NCBI GenBank assembly: GCA_020744225.1
Contig: JAGMWG010000015.1
Coordinates: 992,001-1,056,000, forward strand
DNA length: 64,000 nucleotides
Direction of reading: 5' to 3'
Source of the DNA: Paraphoma chrysanthemicola
Lineage: Eukaryota > Ascomycota > Dothideomycetes > Pleosporales > Phaeosphaeriaceae
Shown: piece after piece, positions 10,559 through 19,718 of the stretch
How the letters are laid out: each line of letters begins with the position of its first letter
Numbering within the stretch: the stretch's first letter is position 1
Made by a program: the position numbers and the translations under genes
The notes under the pieces: generated by a model
What the model was told of the DNA's origin: nothing
Seen by the model: the letters and a program-made list of their open reading frames with translations, nothing else
Databases searched by the model: none

Positions 10559-11608
10559 ATGGACGGCAGGTCGTATCGCCCCAGCGGCAGCTCCATCCAT
10601 AATTCGATGTCGACGTATGAGCCCACAATCTCCTCCTTTAACAGTGTAGCATCAGCAGATTCTCACAACACCGTCCAGCCTATACCCAAACCCAGCTCAA
10701 GTACATCAGCCGAGATTAATTATCGAGCGGTCCTTGGTCGTCTTGCCGAACATGGAGTTCCAGTTATCGCGCTCAGCCACATCCAGCGATCAAGCAACAA
10801 TGCCTACGGAGCTGGTGCCTCACTGATTGTGTACCCCGGCAAATGGCAGGATAGCCGCAAAGCTGACAAGCTGAAAGAAGTAGTCGCGCTCAAGTACATG
10901 CATAATATGACCAACCCGCAAGGCGTTTCGAGAGTTCAAGCCAGTGTCGATGAGATGAACGGGCGATTCAAGTTGATATGTCAAGAGCTTGATGTCATGG
11001 TTGGTCGACAGAGCAGATTCTACACGAATTTCCCAAAATTGCATGGTATCGCGTGGGAGGAGGTACTCTCTCCGGCTGGAATCTATCTGTATCGCCCTGT
11101 CATGGTAGTGGAAGCCGCGATTTCGGACCTCGAAACATACGTTCGGCAAGGATCGCTCTCAGGTCCTCGTCGACATGCAGACAAACTACGCTTCATCACT
11201 TCGATCTTTGATGCTATGAACTTTCTACATCAAGAATGCGATTTGCTTCATGGGGATTTGAAGCCAGCGAATATCCTTGTCTTCCAGAACCTGGACACCC
11301 GTTTGCTGGAGTTGAAGCTTGCCGATTTTGGCCTGGCTTACGACATTACTGAGCACTTGGACCCGGCAGACGGCCGCATGCAAGGGACACCGTATTGGAG
11401 TGCTCCGGAGACTTATCCAAACAGCCCTTCATGGGCTGTCAGTCTTCATGCGTCAACCCAAGACTACTATTCATTCGGACTTGTTCTATGGTTCATTCTT
11501 TTCGGATACCCAGTGGGAGATCTAAAGAATGGTTACAATGACGCCGACGAGAAGGAATTTCAGACTCCGCCTTTTAAAATTGTCCAATGTTCAAGCAACA
11601 ACCAATGA
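10559..11608 (+). CDS. protein kinase with intact catalytic motifs, short C-lobe
   Basis: A single frame of 349 residues starting at a Met. Residues 1-50 are Ser/Thr-rich and look disordered. The kinase domain runs from about 75: a glycine-containing loop YGAGASLIVY (83-92), VALKYM with the ATP-binding Lys at 112, HGDLKPANIL (231-240; HGD instead of HRD, with Asp233, Lys235 and Asn238), DFGLA (256-260), GTPYWSAPE (276-284), and DYYSFGLVLWFILFGYP (302-318). All residues required for catalysis are present. The frame stops soon after helix F, so the last part of the C-lobe is missing; another frame stays open to about 11718 and an unrecognised intron or a truncation could explain this. It is divergent from the HeLo-pseudokinase gene, which suggests but does not prove a working partnership such as phosphorylation of that pseudokinase. 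Confidence 0.78.
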   Translation: MDGRSYRPSGSSIHNSMSTYEPTISSFNSVASADSHNTVQPIPKPSSSTSAEINYRAVLGRLAEHGVPVIALSHIQRSSNNAYGAGASLIVYPGKWQDSRKADKLKEVVALKYMHNMTNPQGVSRVQASVDEMNGRFKLICQELDVMVGRQSRFYTNFPKLHGIAWEEVLSPAGIYLYRPVMVVEAAISDLETYVRQGSLSGPRRHADKLRFITSIFDAMNFLHQECDLLHGDLKPANILVFQNLDTRLLELKLADFGLAYDITEHLDPADGRMQGTPYWSAPETYPNSPSWAVSLHASTQDYYSFGLVLWFILFGYPVGDLKNGYNDADEKEFQTPPFKIVQCSSNNQ

Positions 11609-12339
11609 CGCTTCCGACTTTCGATGGAGCCGGGACGATGCAGCTCACTTGCCTTCTCATTTTCGCGACATTCCGCCGAACTATCTCCATCCGTACTACG
11701 CTTCAAGGAGTTTAGCGTGAATTGAGCCCCGAATGAACGACGCTTCTCAGCACTTAAGCTCAGCTAACAGCCATGAGCAGATGTCATCATAGTCACAAGA
11801 GGCTCTTCTGTCGCCGAGTAAGCGAGTCACTGAAAACGACGCGTAAGCCACACGAGGCTGAAATGACCACTAAGCACACCAGTAATCACGGCTTGTGGCG
11901 CTGAGGCAGCCACGACTTGCGCGTTCCGCGAATCAGACGGCAACTTGCTAACCTTGATGTGTCGCATGAGGTAATGCTGGCGATCTCGGAGGGATGTTGT
12001 TGCTCTACATTCGCCTCTGGTATGCCTGCAACAGTGCTTACGATGTTCAGACAATGGAGCTGCAGGACGTCATCCGTTACCTTTTCGGAAGAGCAAATTT
12101 ACGGTAGCGAAGGATGTCAGCGAGCACGAAGCATCATGTTGAGCTTGGTGTAGTGACTGAAAGAGTTGTTGAGTATATGTTCAGGTGTCGTCGCGGAGCA
12201 ATAAACCGTATCAACACAATCACTTCCAGCTGCTCAGGTCCAATATCACTACTCTCTATCGCATCTTTGCGGTCTCAACAATATCTTTGGAATCATTACA
12301 GCAAGCAATAATCCTAATTTTCAAGGACCACCACCCAGC
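11609..12339. other. intergenic before the GMC gene
   Basis: Short overlapping frames only. The first 110 bp could contain a spliced 3' end of the kinase gene. The last part is the promoter and leader of the GMC gene; the leader ends in aaggaccaccacccagc before the ATG. No repeat or RNA gene seen. Confidence 0.4.
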
Positions 12340-14200
12340 ATGTCGTCTCTTCCTACCAAGTTTGACTTCATCATTGTCGGCGGCGGCACAGCTGGCAATG
12401 TCGTAGCTGGCCGCCTCGCTGAGAACCCCAACGTATCCATCCTCGTCATCGAAGCCGGTATCGCCAATCCACTCGAAGTTGATGCAATTGCAACCCCTTC
12501 GTCCGCCTTCTCCCTACGCGGCTCCAAGCACGATTGGGCTTTCAAGACGACCATGATCGCACGTCCAGACTATGAACGCGTCGAGAAGCCCAACACGCGC
12601 GGAAAGGCGCTGGGCGGAAGCAGTTGCCTCAACTACTTCACATGGATTCCTGGCAGTAAGGAGACGTTTGATGACTGGAAAGAGTTTGGCGGTGAAGAGT
12701 GGACCTATGATGGCGTGAAGGAGTACTTGAAGAAGCCCGTGAACTATCATGACGATGAGCGCTTGTACGACGCCGCTCTCTCCGATGTTGGCCGTAATGG
12801 TCCGCTCGATGTCAGCCATGCCGCGCTTGTCCCAGAGCTCAAGCCGTTTCGAGATGCGTTGACCCAGGCATGGGTCAGCAAAGGCGAAAAGGTGTCCGAG
12901 GACATCTACTCAGGTGCCATGCATGGTCTAACACACTCTGTGGAGACCATCTATCAGGGTATTCGATCAACTTCTGGATCGTTCGTCAAGGGCAAGCCAA
13001 ATGTAACTATCTTGGCTTCTACATACTCCAAGAAGATCAACTTCGAAGGCACGACGGCGAAGAGCGTCAGTGTGCTTGTCGATGGCGAATCCAAGCTCAC
13101 GTTCGAGGCGAACTACGAAATTGTAGTCAGCCAAGGCGTATATGAGACACCAAAGCTACTGATGCTGAGCGGCGTCGGACCCAAGGAAGAATTATCTAGG
13201 CATGGAATTACTCCTGTCGTTGTGTCCGAACACGTGGGTCAGAACTTGCTCGACCACCCCATCATGCCGTACGTGCGCAAGCTCAAGGATAGCATTGGCG
13301 CCGAAGACCACATTATCCGTCCCGGTCCCGCTCACTCGGCAGCCGTCGAGCGATACCGCAAGGATCGTACAGGGCCCATCGCAAGCGGCTTGCTCGAACT
13401 CGTCGGATTTCCTCGGATTGATAAGTACCTTGAAACAAGCAAGGAATACGTCGAATTCAAAGCCAAGAATGGCGGCGTCGACCCTTTCGGCCCTGGTGGC
13501 CAGCCACATTTCGAAATCGACTTTGTCGTAAGTACACTCCCCCTTTCCGTACATATCTCATACTCACCATCCACAGCCGATGTTCTCCGATGCTTTCCAA
13601 TGGCACATCCCGACACCCCCAACCGGATCATACATGACCGTCATCGTCGACCTGCTCCGCCCTCTATCGCAGAACGGCTACGTGAGACTAAACTCCACCA
13701 ATCCTCTCGAGCAGCCATTCATCAACCTCAACTTCTTCTCCAACGACCTCGATCTCATCGCCATGCGCGAGGGATGCCGTATGGTCGACGACATCCTTAC
13801 AACGGGCGAGGGTATGAAGGACATTATTGGGGAAGACTATCCATGGCCCCTACCGAGGAATAGTGATGAAGCGATGAACAAGGCGATTTTGGAGCGGAGT
13901 CAGACAGGATTTCGTAAGTGCTTGCCACCACCCATCGCACTAACTTCTCAAGCCAAATTACACCCACTAACGAGCAATACAGATCCATGCGGCACGTGTC
14001 GTCTGGGTAGGGATATCAGCCAAGGCGTGGTCGACAGCGCGCTCAAAGTCCACGGAGCGCAGAACTTGCGCGTGATTGATGCGTCAATAATCCCTGTAAT
14101 TCCGGATTGTAGGATTCAGAATTCGGTGTACATGATTGGTGAGAAGGGGGCGGATATTATAAAAGCGGAGTACCCGGAGCTATACATGGTGCAGCCTTAA
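12340..14200 (+). CDS. GMC (glucose-methanol-choline) family FAD oxidoreductase
   Basis: Three exons, 12340-13527, 13577-13913 and 13983-14200, with canonical GTAAGT donors and introns of 49 and 69 bp, give 580 residues, the usual size of the family. The N-terminus has the FAD-binding GGGTAGNVVAGRLAE (about 13-29). GMC signature 1 is seen in RGKALGGSSCLNYFTW and signature 2 in ETPKLLMLSGVGP. The C-terminal active-site pair is His509 in HPCGTCRLG, whose codon is split by intron 2, and Asn555 in RIQNSVYMIGEKGAD, a His/Asn pair as in choline-oxidase-type enzymes. There is no obvious signal peptide, so a cytosolic or peroxisomal enzyme oxidising an alcohol or similar substrate is likely; the substrate cannot be told from sequence. 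No biosynthetic core enzyme lies beside it, so I do not place it in a metabolite cluster. Confidence 0.93.
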
Positions 14201-14880
14201 TGAGAGATACTGCGATAAAAGGAGGACGTGAACATGTGGATCTCAGGGTTTGCGGTCTGCTTGGCTGCTTTAGGCGATGTGTAGGATAATGGTTGTTTGT
14301 AATACTAAATCAATTGGCAACGTGAAGACAGCTACAGCATATTTCACTCGAACAATAGTCGGTACGCATTGAATGGAAGTTGGACGCGTCGTTTATTGAG
14401 CTAGCCGAAAGGATGCAGCTCATGTGCCATGTGGGATTTCTGGAAGGCCCGACACCCGGGATAAGCTAAGCAACCCCTGTACCTGCCCCACCTAGATGCT
14501 TGTACCTCCACCGCCTTTCTGCATCTGCACCAGATTCTTGCACATCGCCCATGCAGATTGTGCGACGGTTGATTTGCCTGTTGAGGTTGTTGAGTGCCTG
14601 GACGCAGCATAGACTCAGGCCATTTCAACCAAGCGTTGAAGATGTAAAGTTTGCAGAAAAAAGTATCAATGGTTTCTATTTGTGCGGGCAAGTGAATGCC
14701 GTCCTTTGTTCTATATGTAACCCCAGACACCAGGAACGCCCAAGCATCTTTTTCTATACACATTTGGTCATGATATCGTAGCAATCCGTGCTCCCCGCCA
14801 ATTTCATCGGTGATTACTTCGTCGAAGTGCGCTGCTGTCGAAAAACTTGCAAGTACAATGGAAATCCATGTATCGGGCCT
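14201..14880. other. intergenic between GMC and MYND genes
   Basis: 680 bp between two convergent genes, expected to hold both 3' UTRs. Short open frames on both strands lack any motif. No gene supported. Confidence 0.4.
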
Positions 14881-15262
14881 TCAAGACTCGTTGGTCGGGC
14901 TCGCAGGCGTTGAAAAGTTCGGCGTCGCCGGGGCGCTATATCCTTGTGTCGCGGGCTCGCAAACATTCCTATGCGTTTTCCAATCGGACTTTTGGCAATT
15001 CTTGTCGCAATAATACGCCGCCTTGCACCGCGAGCATCGTCTCTTTGCGGGTCCACCAGAGCAGGTTGAGCAAGCTGCATCACCGTCAGTACAAAGTCAT
15101 TAAAGTCGAAACGATTTGCAAAGTTTATAGAGAATGCCAACGTGGTGGTGAAACGGCGTGATGCGGCGAGTGGGGCCGACATCTGTGCGCCGAGCCCGAA
15201 AAGGAAAAAAATCGGGTTCCTGCATGGCGCCACATGGGGAAGAACGTACGCTTGGAATTCAT
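14881..15262 (-). CDS. small MYND zinc-finger protein
   Basis: I model two exons on the minus strand: a 13-nt first exon (15262-15250, start ATGAATTCCAAGC) and a second exon 15074-14881, with a 175-bp intron (donor GTACGT, CTGAC branch, acceptor GCAG). The product is 68 residues, almost entirely one MYND finger: CSTCSGG, then CSRC, then YYCDKNCQKSDW, then HRNVC, which is the complete C-x2-C, C-x2-C, C-x3-C, H-x3-C zinc ligand set. A short Pro/Ser/Thr tail follows. MYND fingers bind proline-rich peptides in partner proteins. The exon carrying the finger is certain as a motif; the tiny first exon is less sure, and a start further upstream is possible. Confidence 0.72.
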
Positions 15263-18200
15263 GGCAAAGTTGAGACTTTCGGTGGAGGCCATGGGACGGA
15301 GGGAATTGAAAATTTCGGCGCGGTTGAAGGCTGGAAGAGGGGATGTCGAGGCGGGTGTTGGTGCGGAGGGGATGGAGCTGGATGATGAGCGGCGCGTGAT
15401 GTCTGTAATGTGTTAAACAGCGAAATGAATAATGCCAGACTGCCTGGACGAGGAAGAATGAACATACCACTCTGCGCACTATCTCTCCTCTCCATTCCGC
15501 CGTTCATCATTCCCATTGTCGTTCCATCTTCTCTCACCGCCGCGCTGGTGTCGCCAAGACTCGTAGTGAACACATTCAAACACACGCTTCGGGGCGGCAT
15601 TTCCTCAGAACCTTCTCTTTTGATGTTGCTTCGTCGATGCACCCGGGCTGCGAATTGTGAGAGGGATTTCGAAGGGACAGAGGGTATTTCTAGGTAAAAT
15701 GTGCAATGCACGTCTCAGCAAAGTTTCTTGAAAAGCGGTGTGAGGTGGATGCGCACAGATCGCGCACTAGCCCAGGTACAGGCTAATGCTGACCTGTGCG
15801 CTGAACGCGGTGTCATGTGTCTCAGCTCGAATGCTCAGATGAGATCTCCAGATCGGAAAGATCTTGCGATAAGATGGTCATTCGGTGCGAGTGTTGTAAA
15901 TTGCGGTGTCGCGACAGTCGTTGTAAAGTTGTTGGTTCAAGTCTGCGCCAGAAGCCCTCCCAGGCCGTTGTCGGAGAATTCACCGCAATGTTCCGAACCT
16001 GCATGCCCAGTTTGTTTGGGTTTGGAAATAAAGCACCATGATGCAACTATAGACGAGAACGGTGAGACTGCAGCACACTCAAACTGCGGGGTTGTTCGCG
16101 GCTGACAGCCTCGTGGGCAGCTCGAAGCGCAATAGTAAGCATGAAGCACACCGAATGTTGCAAAGTATGGCTCGGCTAACCACACCCACCGAATTGGGAA
16201 GGACTTTGCTGCATGTGCGTTGCGAAGTTGCTAATTATCGCAATTGAGTGTCGGACCAGGCATCTATTGCCCGTCAATAAGCTATGATAATTTTGGCCGC
16301 AATATTGAGGGACCGGTGTCCGTTGTGGCAAGACGTACTAAGCTGAGAACTGCGTTGGGCAAATTGTCTGCATCAGTCGCCACAACACTACGCTTATGGT
16401 ATTCCTGTCAAACCGGTCAATCGGTAAGATAAGCTTGCTCCACTCAGTCGCAATGGCCTATTCTGGCAGCTTTCTGCAGTAATTGCCAAAGCCGCGTCAT
16501 ATGAGCAAGAATAGATGTCTACAGCACTGTGTCTGTGAGCAGTCATGGCGTAATGAAGGCGATTGTTGCGTCAAACACTGCGACTTATATTTAAGTCGCA
16601 TCCGTCTGTTCGTCTGGAAAATTCGAGCGAAGAAGGAACGCTGCGCATGACTTCGACATTGAGGGTGGTCGTGCACCCAATATGGGCGTACGACGACCGG
16701 CCGCGCACTGCCACTCATACGACCATGGATGTGGAATTCATAACAGCAACAGGGCAGGCCAGGGGAAACAGCCACCTGGTATTCGGACGTGATAGTCGTA
16801 CAAGTATCGCTTGTGGAAAGGTAGCATTGTGGCCCACGGTTGCCTAGTCCCCATGCTACTTTGATAGGGCAATACTGTAGCTCGCGCGGGACAGACCTAT
16901 AAAGCGCCGCCGACGTGCGGAAACAAATGATTACGACTTTAAATCCGTTGTTCCGGATGCGGTGGCCTTGCGGTAATCGTTCTGCGCATGGGTATCAGTA
17001 GGCAACTGAAACACCTACGTGAAGGTTACGTGTAAAGTTTATGAGATGCCACGGCATCGGTTTCCATTACTTCCGTAATATCTCTCTTGTATTGCCACCG
17101 TAACTGCGGAGCCATGGGTATCGGCCCCTCGAGCTCAACATGAAGAAGGATCCAAGGCTTGGCTGTTGTACTCGTGAAAGCCTCTCAGCGCTCTCAAGCC
17201 ACAGCCAAACGCGACGGAGACTTTCTCCCATGTCTAGCCGCATACAGGACTGGCGTGAGGGTTCCGGCATCCGCTGATTTGCAGCCGTCAGATCCTTGGT
17301 GACGTCTGCAGAGCCGCGCTAGAAGCAGCGGAGCCTTGAGCCAAGACTAGATATGAAAGTCACCTGCACAGCATGTGCCTAGATTCCGGCAGTAGCAATT
17401 GACCGACGGTCTAAGCTCGTCCGATGTGCGGGGCGAACCGAACATTGAGCTGGAGTCATAATTCGGCCAAGAGGCATACCACGATACTCCCGTTGCGGAT
17501 GTGTTGACTCACCGGCGCAACGTATCACCAACATCGGAGAAAGGTGCACCATAACTGTCAGAACGAATTGGGGCAATGGACTGAATAGCTGCACAACACA
17601 AACAGATTGATGACAATCGATGAAGGAAGGATTCGTGACCCGTTCGCAGCTCAGCTCGGCAGGCTGCGCGAACTGCTGCGAAGAATGGCAGAACAGTGGG
17701 GTGAGGAGTAGCAGATGGGTTTTGCTGACGAATAGAAAGCTTGCAGCACCGGTCAGACAGGAAGAGGATGGCCGCATCAGGTGCAGCAAGCGATGCATGC
17801 ATGGGGTCTGCAGCCCGGGTGCCGGCTGGCCAGACTGGAGTAACAGGGTGGTGATGATGAGTCCTCACAAAGGCGCGAATGACTCCCTCTCCTCACAAGC
17901 ACGCCCGCCCTCGGGTCGAAGCGGCAGAGCGGAAAGACGAAGGGCGCAGAGGGGGCATTGCTGCACTCCGTCGGTGAGGAGTCGTCTGGTGAGGCGGGCC
18001 CAGAGCGATGACGGGGAGCGAGTGCAATTGCACACAATTCAGGAATTGCAGTCGCACATGCGAATTGCGCAAACTGGAGCCACTTCGCAATGTGCAATCA
18101 ATATGGGGCCGGAAGATGTGGCAGTGCGCATTGCTTGTGTTGCGGTGAGACGGACGGGTGCTGCGCAATTGAGCACTGGGCATGGTGGGGGGGATGACGG

Positions 18201-18756
18201 CGCTAACACACAGACGGCATAGTCGTGGCGGTGCCTCACAAGGCAGGAGCCACCAAGAAGGCAGCAACCGCGCCAACACCACTCAACGCCTGCGAACGCG
18301 ATGCCAGCCTGGGGCGGAGCATCGAATCACAGGCGCGCAATGCGAGCAACTGACCTGCCCTGATGCACAGCGGCGCGGACGCTGCTCGATGAGCGAACAT
18401 GTTTGCGTCGCGCTCAGGGACAGCGACGGCGGCGCCTGCTGGCGCACACCTCGACTGCGACCGCATCCGCCGAGTATCAGGACAAGTTCTCCTACTCGGA
18501 GAGCGCCAATCGGACGCCGCTGCGCCCTTCTGCGACAGCGCTCTTCTGACCGTGGAGCGTGCGAAACGTGTCTCTAGCGCGGGCAGAGCGCGCGAGTGCT
18601 TGTCGTCATGCCCAGAATGTCCCACCGCCCTCGCTAGAGACCCCGGCTGCTAGGCCTGCTGATGGCGCATGCACGCCAGGGTTAGCCCAAGGCATCCATC
18701 CCATCATGCTACCAGGGTCCTGTTAGTGCACTTGTCGGCCTCCATATCGAGCAGGA

Positions 18757-18764
18757 TATATATA
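18757..18764 (+). promoter_or_regulatory. TATA-like element upstream of the 18999 gene
   Basis: The run atatatatatt lies about 240 bp before the chosen start codon of the hypothetical gene and in otherwise GC-rich sequence. A start site about 30 bp downstream would fall close to the short upstream frame at 18785. Confidence 0.4.
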
Positions 18765-18784
18765 TTCCGCCCGCGCCCTCCACC

Positions 18785-18910
18785 ATGGTTCCTACTTCAG
18801 CACAACTAACCAACAACGAATCCATCTCCATCGCTGGCATCGTCGAACACGGCGAGCATCAACAGAGTCACCACCACTCTGCCACTCGAAGCACTCTCAC
18901 GGAAGAGTGA
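18785..18910 (+). other. upstream open reading frame
   Basis: A 41-codon frame with a strong start context (caccATGg) ending in TGA 88 bp before the main start at 18999. It is Ser/His/Thr-rich. If transcription starts before it, it should reduce or regulate translation of the downstream gene; if the start site is after it, it is irrelevant. Confidence 0.3.
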
Positions 18911-18998
18911 CTTCGTCGCTACCATTCCATACTTTCTTGGCAACAACGTCACAACGGCTCCCAAGTTGAGGTCCATTCTGAAGAACCCGACCACCAAC

Positions 18999-19718
18999 AT
19001 GCCTTATCTACGCACCACCATGCCTACCGCCATCCACCACCAGCCCTCCTCCCCTAAGAAGGAGCGAGTCTTCTTCGCCCAAGACCCCGTTGAGGGTGTC
19101 TCTCGCCCAGTCAACACCACCGAGTCCTGGGCCGCCTACCACTTCGAGATGCACGCACGCAAGTGCGCCTACTGCCACAACCCCTATGAGGTCCACCGCA
19201 AGCACGAGCAACTGTGTGACGCTGGCCATCGCCTTGCCCAGGAAGTCACAAAGTTCATCTACAACAAGGCCGACGGCAACACATACTCCACCGTTGAGGA
19301 GGACAGCAAGCCAGTCCGCGTGGAGATCCCAGCCGGCTACGTCGAGGTTGCTAGCCTACTGAAGGCCATCGAGCGCAGCCTGCGACACCGATCACGCCGC
19401 TCATTCGTCTCCATGGACCGCAGCTACTATGTCGCACCCCGCACATCAGCTTCACCTGTACGGCGGTCGCACTCTGTCAAGGTCTCGCAGGAGCCCAAGA
19501 AGACAAAGGCTCCACGACCACGATCTGGTGAGATTGTTGACTGGCCACAGTCCAAGCGCGTCTTGTCTGAGATCAGCAACACCGCCAACTCCAAGCGCGG
19601 CTCACTCTACGAAGAAGACATGGCCAAGCGACGGAACGCAAAGCACTACGCCGTTGAGGTCCGCGAGCCAAGCCTGCGCGACATCCGTGACCACCGCTCC
19701 TCCGGCTACTATCGATGA
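18999..19718 (+). CDS. hypothetical protein with a Cys/His motif
   Basis: A 239-residue frame; I start at the ATG at 18999 (the same frame is open further upstream without an ATG). Residues 50-80 hold CAYCHNPYEVH followed by HEQLCDAGH, a spacing of Cys and His that could bind zinc. This is followed by an ordered region (LAQEVTKFIYNKADGN) and an amphipathic stretch, then a basic, Ser/Arg-rich tail (RRSHSVKV, KKTKAPRPRSG) likely to be disordered. Codon use is strongly C-ending, which differs from the surrounding non-coding frames and supports a real, probably well-expressed gene. I do not recognise the family; a nuclear or nucleic-acid-related role is only a possibility from the basic tail. Confidence 0.75.
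   Translation: MPYLRTTMPTAIHHQPSSPKKERVFFAQDPVEGVSRPVNTTESWAAYHFEMHARKCAYCHNPYEVHRKHEQLCDAGHRLAQEVTKFIYNKADGNTYSTVEEDSKPVRVEIPAGYVEVASLLKAIERSLRHRSRRSFVSMDRSYYVAPRTSASPVRRSHSVKVSQEPKKTKAPRPRSGEIVDWPQSKRVLSEISNTANSKRGSLYEEDMAKRRNAKHYAVEVREPSLRDIRDHRSSGYYR

Larger units (their letters stand above)
15263..18998. other. long non-coding stretch with a motif cluster and a promoter
   Basis: No gene with domain support in 3.7 kb. GC-rich frames at 17.6-18.7 kb are open on both strands at once and look like composition artefacts. Between about 17995 and 18170 there is a dense cluster of GCAATT/AATTGC-type motifs, including the perfect 12-bp palindrome gtgcaattgcac at 18022-18033. The right end contains the TATA element and leader of the gene at 18999. 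Confidence 0.45.

Noticed and set aside
17620..18625. Long overlapping frames on both strands
   Set aside because: Open in several frames at once because of GC-rich composition; no domain or consistent codon use.
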